Source: PZPK01 sp041590075
Lineage (GTDB): Bacteria; Pseudomonadota; Gammaproteobacteria; Pseudomonadales; Oleiphilaceae
Assembly: GCA_041590075.1 (NCBI GenBank)
Contig: JBFHUL010000122.1
Location: 1-7,204, forward strand
Direction of reading: 5' to 3'
DNA: 7,204 nucleotides
Under the pieces are notes generated by a model that made no database searches, was not told the origin of the DNA, and saw nothing but the letters and a program-made list of their open reading frames with translations. Positions within the stretch are counted from its first letter, which is position 1; each line of letters begins with the position of its first letter. Of the stretch, positions 4,961-7,204 are shown piece by piece. The position numbers and the translations under genes were made by a program.

Positions 4961-6340
4961 ATGATTTCTGACCCACTCAGAGATACAACATACAAAACAA
5001 TGCCGAAAAACACAGATTTTCTTACTCTTTTTGATGGCACGCGTATCTGCGCGCCGACCGACATCAAACTCATGACGCCCTTCGTGCTGCGCGAACAGCA
5101 GGACTGGTTTGAAGACGAGATTCGCTTCGTACGCAGCTGCATTACGCCCGAAATGACCGCTGTCGATATCGGCGCCAATTATGGCCTGTACAGTACTGCC
5201 ATTGCCAACCAACTCGGCGACAAAGGCAAGCTTTACAGCTTTGAACCGACACCAGATACCGCACAAGCCCTGCGTGAAACAATCAAGGAAAACGGACTCG
5301 ACAAGAAAGTGGAGTTATTGGAAACCGGGTTATCCGATCATGCCGGCGAAGCCTCTTTTTATGCCTCCAAGAATGCGGAACTGAATTCCTTGCACGCGGA
5401 AAACGCCGAAGGCGCAGAGAAGATCACCATCTCACTCGACACGCTGGATGCCTGCGCGGAACGACTTGACTGGCAAAACCTCGACTTCATCAAGCTTGAT
5501 GCGGAGGGTGAGGAAATCAATATACTGAAGGGCGGACAAACGGTGTTAACCGAAAAATCGCCGCTCATCATGTTTGAACTGAAGCACGGCACGCAAGTGA
5601 ACAAAGGCCTCGTTGAAGCCTTTACGAATCAAGGCTACGACATCTATGTCCTGATTCCGGGCCTGAACACACTGGCCCCTCTTGACGCTCAATACCCCAT
5701 TGATGGCTATCTGCTCAATCTGTTTGCCTGTAAGCAGGACACCGCGAACTCACTGGCCGAGCGCGGGCTGCTGGTGCGTGCTGCAGAGCCACTTGAAGCA
5801 AGCGAGGTTGCACTCCCCGATCACGCAACGCTCAATGCAAAAACCACTCACCACGAAGGCTACCGCGCGGCTCTGGAAGCTTACCTCGCCGCTTGCGACA
5901 CCTCGCGCGAAATGCAATCGCGCTACCAGCATCTGTTGTTCGCCTATGATCGTCTCAAACAAGCCTTACAGATGGGCGAGTCCCGCTTTGAGCGCCTGAG
6001 CACTTATGCCCGCATCGCTTTTGATTTCGGGCAACGTCAGGTAGGCATGAAGATCTGTGAGTACATGCTGCAACGCTTTCTCGGTAAGGGCGAGAGCATT
6101 ACGCAGGAAGAGCCCTTTGTAGCCATGAGCGAGGCCTTTGCCGACGTGGCCGCCAACGACGAACCCGAAAACTGGGCCAAGGCCATGATCATCGATCAGT
6201 TTATTCGCAAACATGCCTACAGCTGTTATTTTACGGGCGCGAAAACACTGCCACTGTTCGACGAACTGAAAAAGCTCGGCTTCCTGCTTGATGATATGGT
6301 GCGCCGTGTGGACACCTTGAAATCTGCCAGCGTTTCCTAG
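4961..6340 (+). CDS. FkbM family SAM-dependent methyltransferase with C-terminal extension
   Basis: The first part of this 459-residue protein is a Rossmann-fold FkbM methyltransferase. It has the SAM-binding motif I AVDIGANYGLYS (67-78), acidic motif II LYSFEP (91-96) and the family hallmark DFIKLDAEGEEINILKG (175-191), followed by PLIMFELK (201-208). FkbM enzymes usually O-methylate sugars or small molecules, often in polysaccharide or glycan pathways. Residues after about 260 form a roughly 200-residue, probably helical region with no motif I recognise; it may bind a partner or substrate. No glycosyltransferase lies nearby, so the substrate is unknown. The start is uncertain: the ATG at 4961 has no Shine-Dalgarno, and Met14 (ATG at 5000, MPKNTDFLTLFDG) is an alternative. 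It may be cotranscribed with the DUF4124 gene. Its TAG interlocks with the stop of the gene on the other strand. Confidence 0.9.
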   Translation: MISDPLRDTTYKTMPKNTDFLTLFDGTRICAPTDIKLMTPFVLREQQDWFEDEIRFVRSCITPEMTAVDIGANYGLYSTAIANQLGDKGKLYSFEPTPDTAQALRETIKENGLDKKVELLETGLSDHAGEASFYASKNAELNSLHAENAEGAEKITISLDTLDACAERLDWQNLDFIKLDAEGEEINILKGGQTVLTEKSPLIMFELKHGTQVNKGLVEAFTNQGYDIYVLIPGLNTLAPLDAQYPIDGYLLNLFACKQDTANSLAERGLLVRAAEPLEASEVALPDHATLNAKTTHHEGYRAALEAYLAACDTSREMQSRYQHLLFAYDRLKQALQMGESRFERLSTYARIAFDFGQRQVGMKICEYMLQRFLGKGESITQEEPFVAMSEAFADVAANDEPENWAKAMIIDQFIRKHAYSCYFTGAKTLPLFDELKKLGFLLDDMVRRVDTLKSASVS

Positions 6341-7204
6341 GGCCGGCGATCCCTCATTTTGGTTGCCGACATGCCGGGTGCCTGGGTCATCATCCAGGAT
6401 CTCACCCGGCGAATAATCATATCCTGAAAACCACCGCTTTCTCTTATATTCAGCTTAATTTGCCGGTAATTCGCCATTTCCGCCATACGTGCCTGTGAAG
6501 CGCGCCGTGCCGCCTGTTCCCGTGCAGGCAAAGCGATGCTGTTGTAAACATCCAGGACCGGAGGCTTGAATTGTTTACCGAAGGCCGTGGCCAAATCCAC
6601 CTGATACGCTGCCTCCAGCTCCGGATCAATCATTACCAGCGCAAAACCACTGGCCGGCATGGAGGCCGCCAGCGGCTGAATATAGCTCAGGGCAGTGTTG
6701 GCGCCTGCCCGGTAGGCGACCAGAATGATGTTCTGGTAACCCAACTGATCAATGTGCGCCAGCGCGGCTTTCAGGTGCGCCTGAGCGCGCTCGGAATAAG
6801 GCACTGGCGGCAATTCCGGTTGCGCTTTTTCCTCGAGATCAATATCCACGTTCTCTGCTTCATTCGCGGTCTGTTGCACTTCGCCCGACGCGTTTACCGG
6901 GGCTTTGGCATCAGCACTTTCGGTCTCCGACTCGACCTCACCAGGCAAGTCGGGGTCCGACTCATTTTGCTGGCCGGTCGCCGCACCTTGCAGCGCGCTC
7001 TGTAGGGCCGGCGTGAGAATCAGTTCCTCATATTGTTTGGGCGGACGGGTACGTTCCGGCGCGGTATCCACACTCGCCTTCGGCAGATTCACAGCCAGGG
7101 TGTACCACCCCTCTTCAGGCAATGCCTGGCGCAGGGGACGAATCAGATACGGCCAATCGGCATGCTGCTCCAGATCGTGTAACACGATGACGGCGCCCTG
7201 CACC
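6337..7204 (-). CDS. DUF3530 alpha/beta-hydrolase-like protein, N-terminus cut by window edge
   Basis: The reading frame enters at the right edge and ends with a TAG at 6339-6337. The visible 288 residues begin in the middle of a conserved strand (QGAVIVLHDLEQHADWP), so the GTG at 7203 is most likely an internal valine and the true start, perhaps with a signal peptide, lies outside. The pattern fits DUF3530: GAVIVLHD, then WPYLIRPLRQALPEEGWYTL, a long acidic segment (about visible residues 76-132) and a strand-turn-helix IILVAYRAGANTALSYI (159-175). In alpha/beta hydrolases that turn carries GxSxG; here it reads AYRAG, with Arg at the nucleophile position, so a classical serine-hydrolase reaction is unlikely. 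Function is unknown. The family call rests on recalled resemblance and is reasonably secure; the lack of activity is inferred. Confidence 0.8.
   Translation of the reverse strand, partial: VQGAVIVLHDLEQHADWPYLIRPLRQALPEEGWYTLAVNLPKASVDTAPERTRPPKQYEELILTPALQSALQGAATGQQNESDPDLPGEVESETESADAKAPVNASGEVQQTANEAENVDIDLEEKAQPELPPVPYSERAQAHLKAALAHIDQLGYQNIILVAYRAGANTALSYIQPLAASMPASGFALVMIDPELEAAYQVDLATAFGKQFKPPVLDVYNSIALPAREQAARRASQARMAEMANYRQIKLNIRESGGFQDMIIRRVRSWMMTQAPGMSATKMRDRRP

Noticed and set aside
4488..4976. 162-residue minus-strand open frame opposite the DUF4124 gene
   Set aside because: The plus-strand protein has a signal peptide and a known domain, while the antisense product has none and no upstream signals.
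4984..5012. A-rich stretch around the alternative FkbM start as an Hfq/Crc site
   Set aside because: Sliding AANAANAA along it gives only imperfect matches (best is AAAAACAC, one mismatch), so I do not claim a site.
6571..7005. 144-residue plus-strand open frame opposite the DUF3530 gene
   Set aside because: It is antisense to a coherent protein with fold-level motifs, and its own product resembles no family.
1..7204. Mobile elements, tRNA or rRNA genes, CRISPR arrays, toxin-antitoxin or phage-defence genes
   Set aside because: I saw no transposase-like protein, terminal inverted repeats, regularly spaced repeats, cloverleaf-like sequence or defence-type protein; the intergenic regions are short (180 bases at most) and explained by promoters and one terminator.

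Overview
The window looks like chromosomal DNA from a gammaproteobacterium of the Pseudomonas/Cellvibrio type. Three things point there. The first five genes match well-known gammaproteobacterial proteins. The order yicC–rph–crc–pyrE (yicC and rph divergent, crc and pyrE divergent) is, from memory, that of Pseudomonas. The crc product carries the active-site losses typical of Crc rather than of exonuclease III. Base composition looks moderate and even, and I see no insertion sequence, tRNA, rRNA, CRISPR array or phage gene.

Layout. Positions 1-788 (minus) hold most of a YicC-family endoribonuclease gene, cut by the left edge. An intergenic region of about 180 bp with divergent promoters leads to rph (RNase PH, plus, 969-1682). 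A 12-bp-stem hairpin at 1706-1737 separates rph from the convergent crc gene (minus, 1759-2532). crc and pyrE (plus, 2625-3287) diverge from a 92-bp region in which the two -10 hexamers overlap on opposite strands. pyrE meets a TauE/SafE-family membrane protein gene (minus, 3288-4049) tail to tail with no base between the stop codons. A further divergent promoter region (4050-4181) leads to an exported DUF4124 coiled-coil protein (plus, 4182-4898) and an FkbM-family methyltransferase with a long C-terminal extension (plus, 4961-6340). Its stop codon interlocks with that of a DUF3530 alpha/beta-hydrolase-like gene (minus, 6337 to the right edge), whose N-terminus is outside the window.

How the genes relate. 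YicC and RNase PH are both RNA-processing enzymes, Crc is a post-transcriptional regulator that works with Hfq, and PyrE makes OMP for UMP synthesis. The first six genes alternate strand one by one, so almost every gene needs its own promoter; only DUF4124 and fkbM could share a transcript. In enterics pyrE lies downstream of rph and is controlled by attenuation, but here crc lies between them in reverse, so that coupling is absent. The right half (TauE/SafE, DUF4124, FkbM, DUF3530) is less conserved and its functions are known only at family level.

I do not see a clear new multi-gene system. The most interesting points are the Crc-type pseudo-nuclease, the symmetric crc/pyrE promoter with an A-rich Hfq/Crc-like motif in the pyrE leader, the unexplained C-terminal region of the FkbM protein, and a DUF3530 protein that appears to lack a serine nucleophile.
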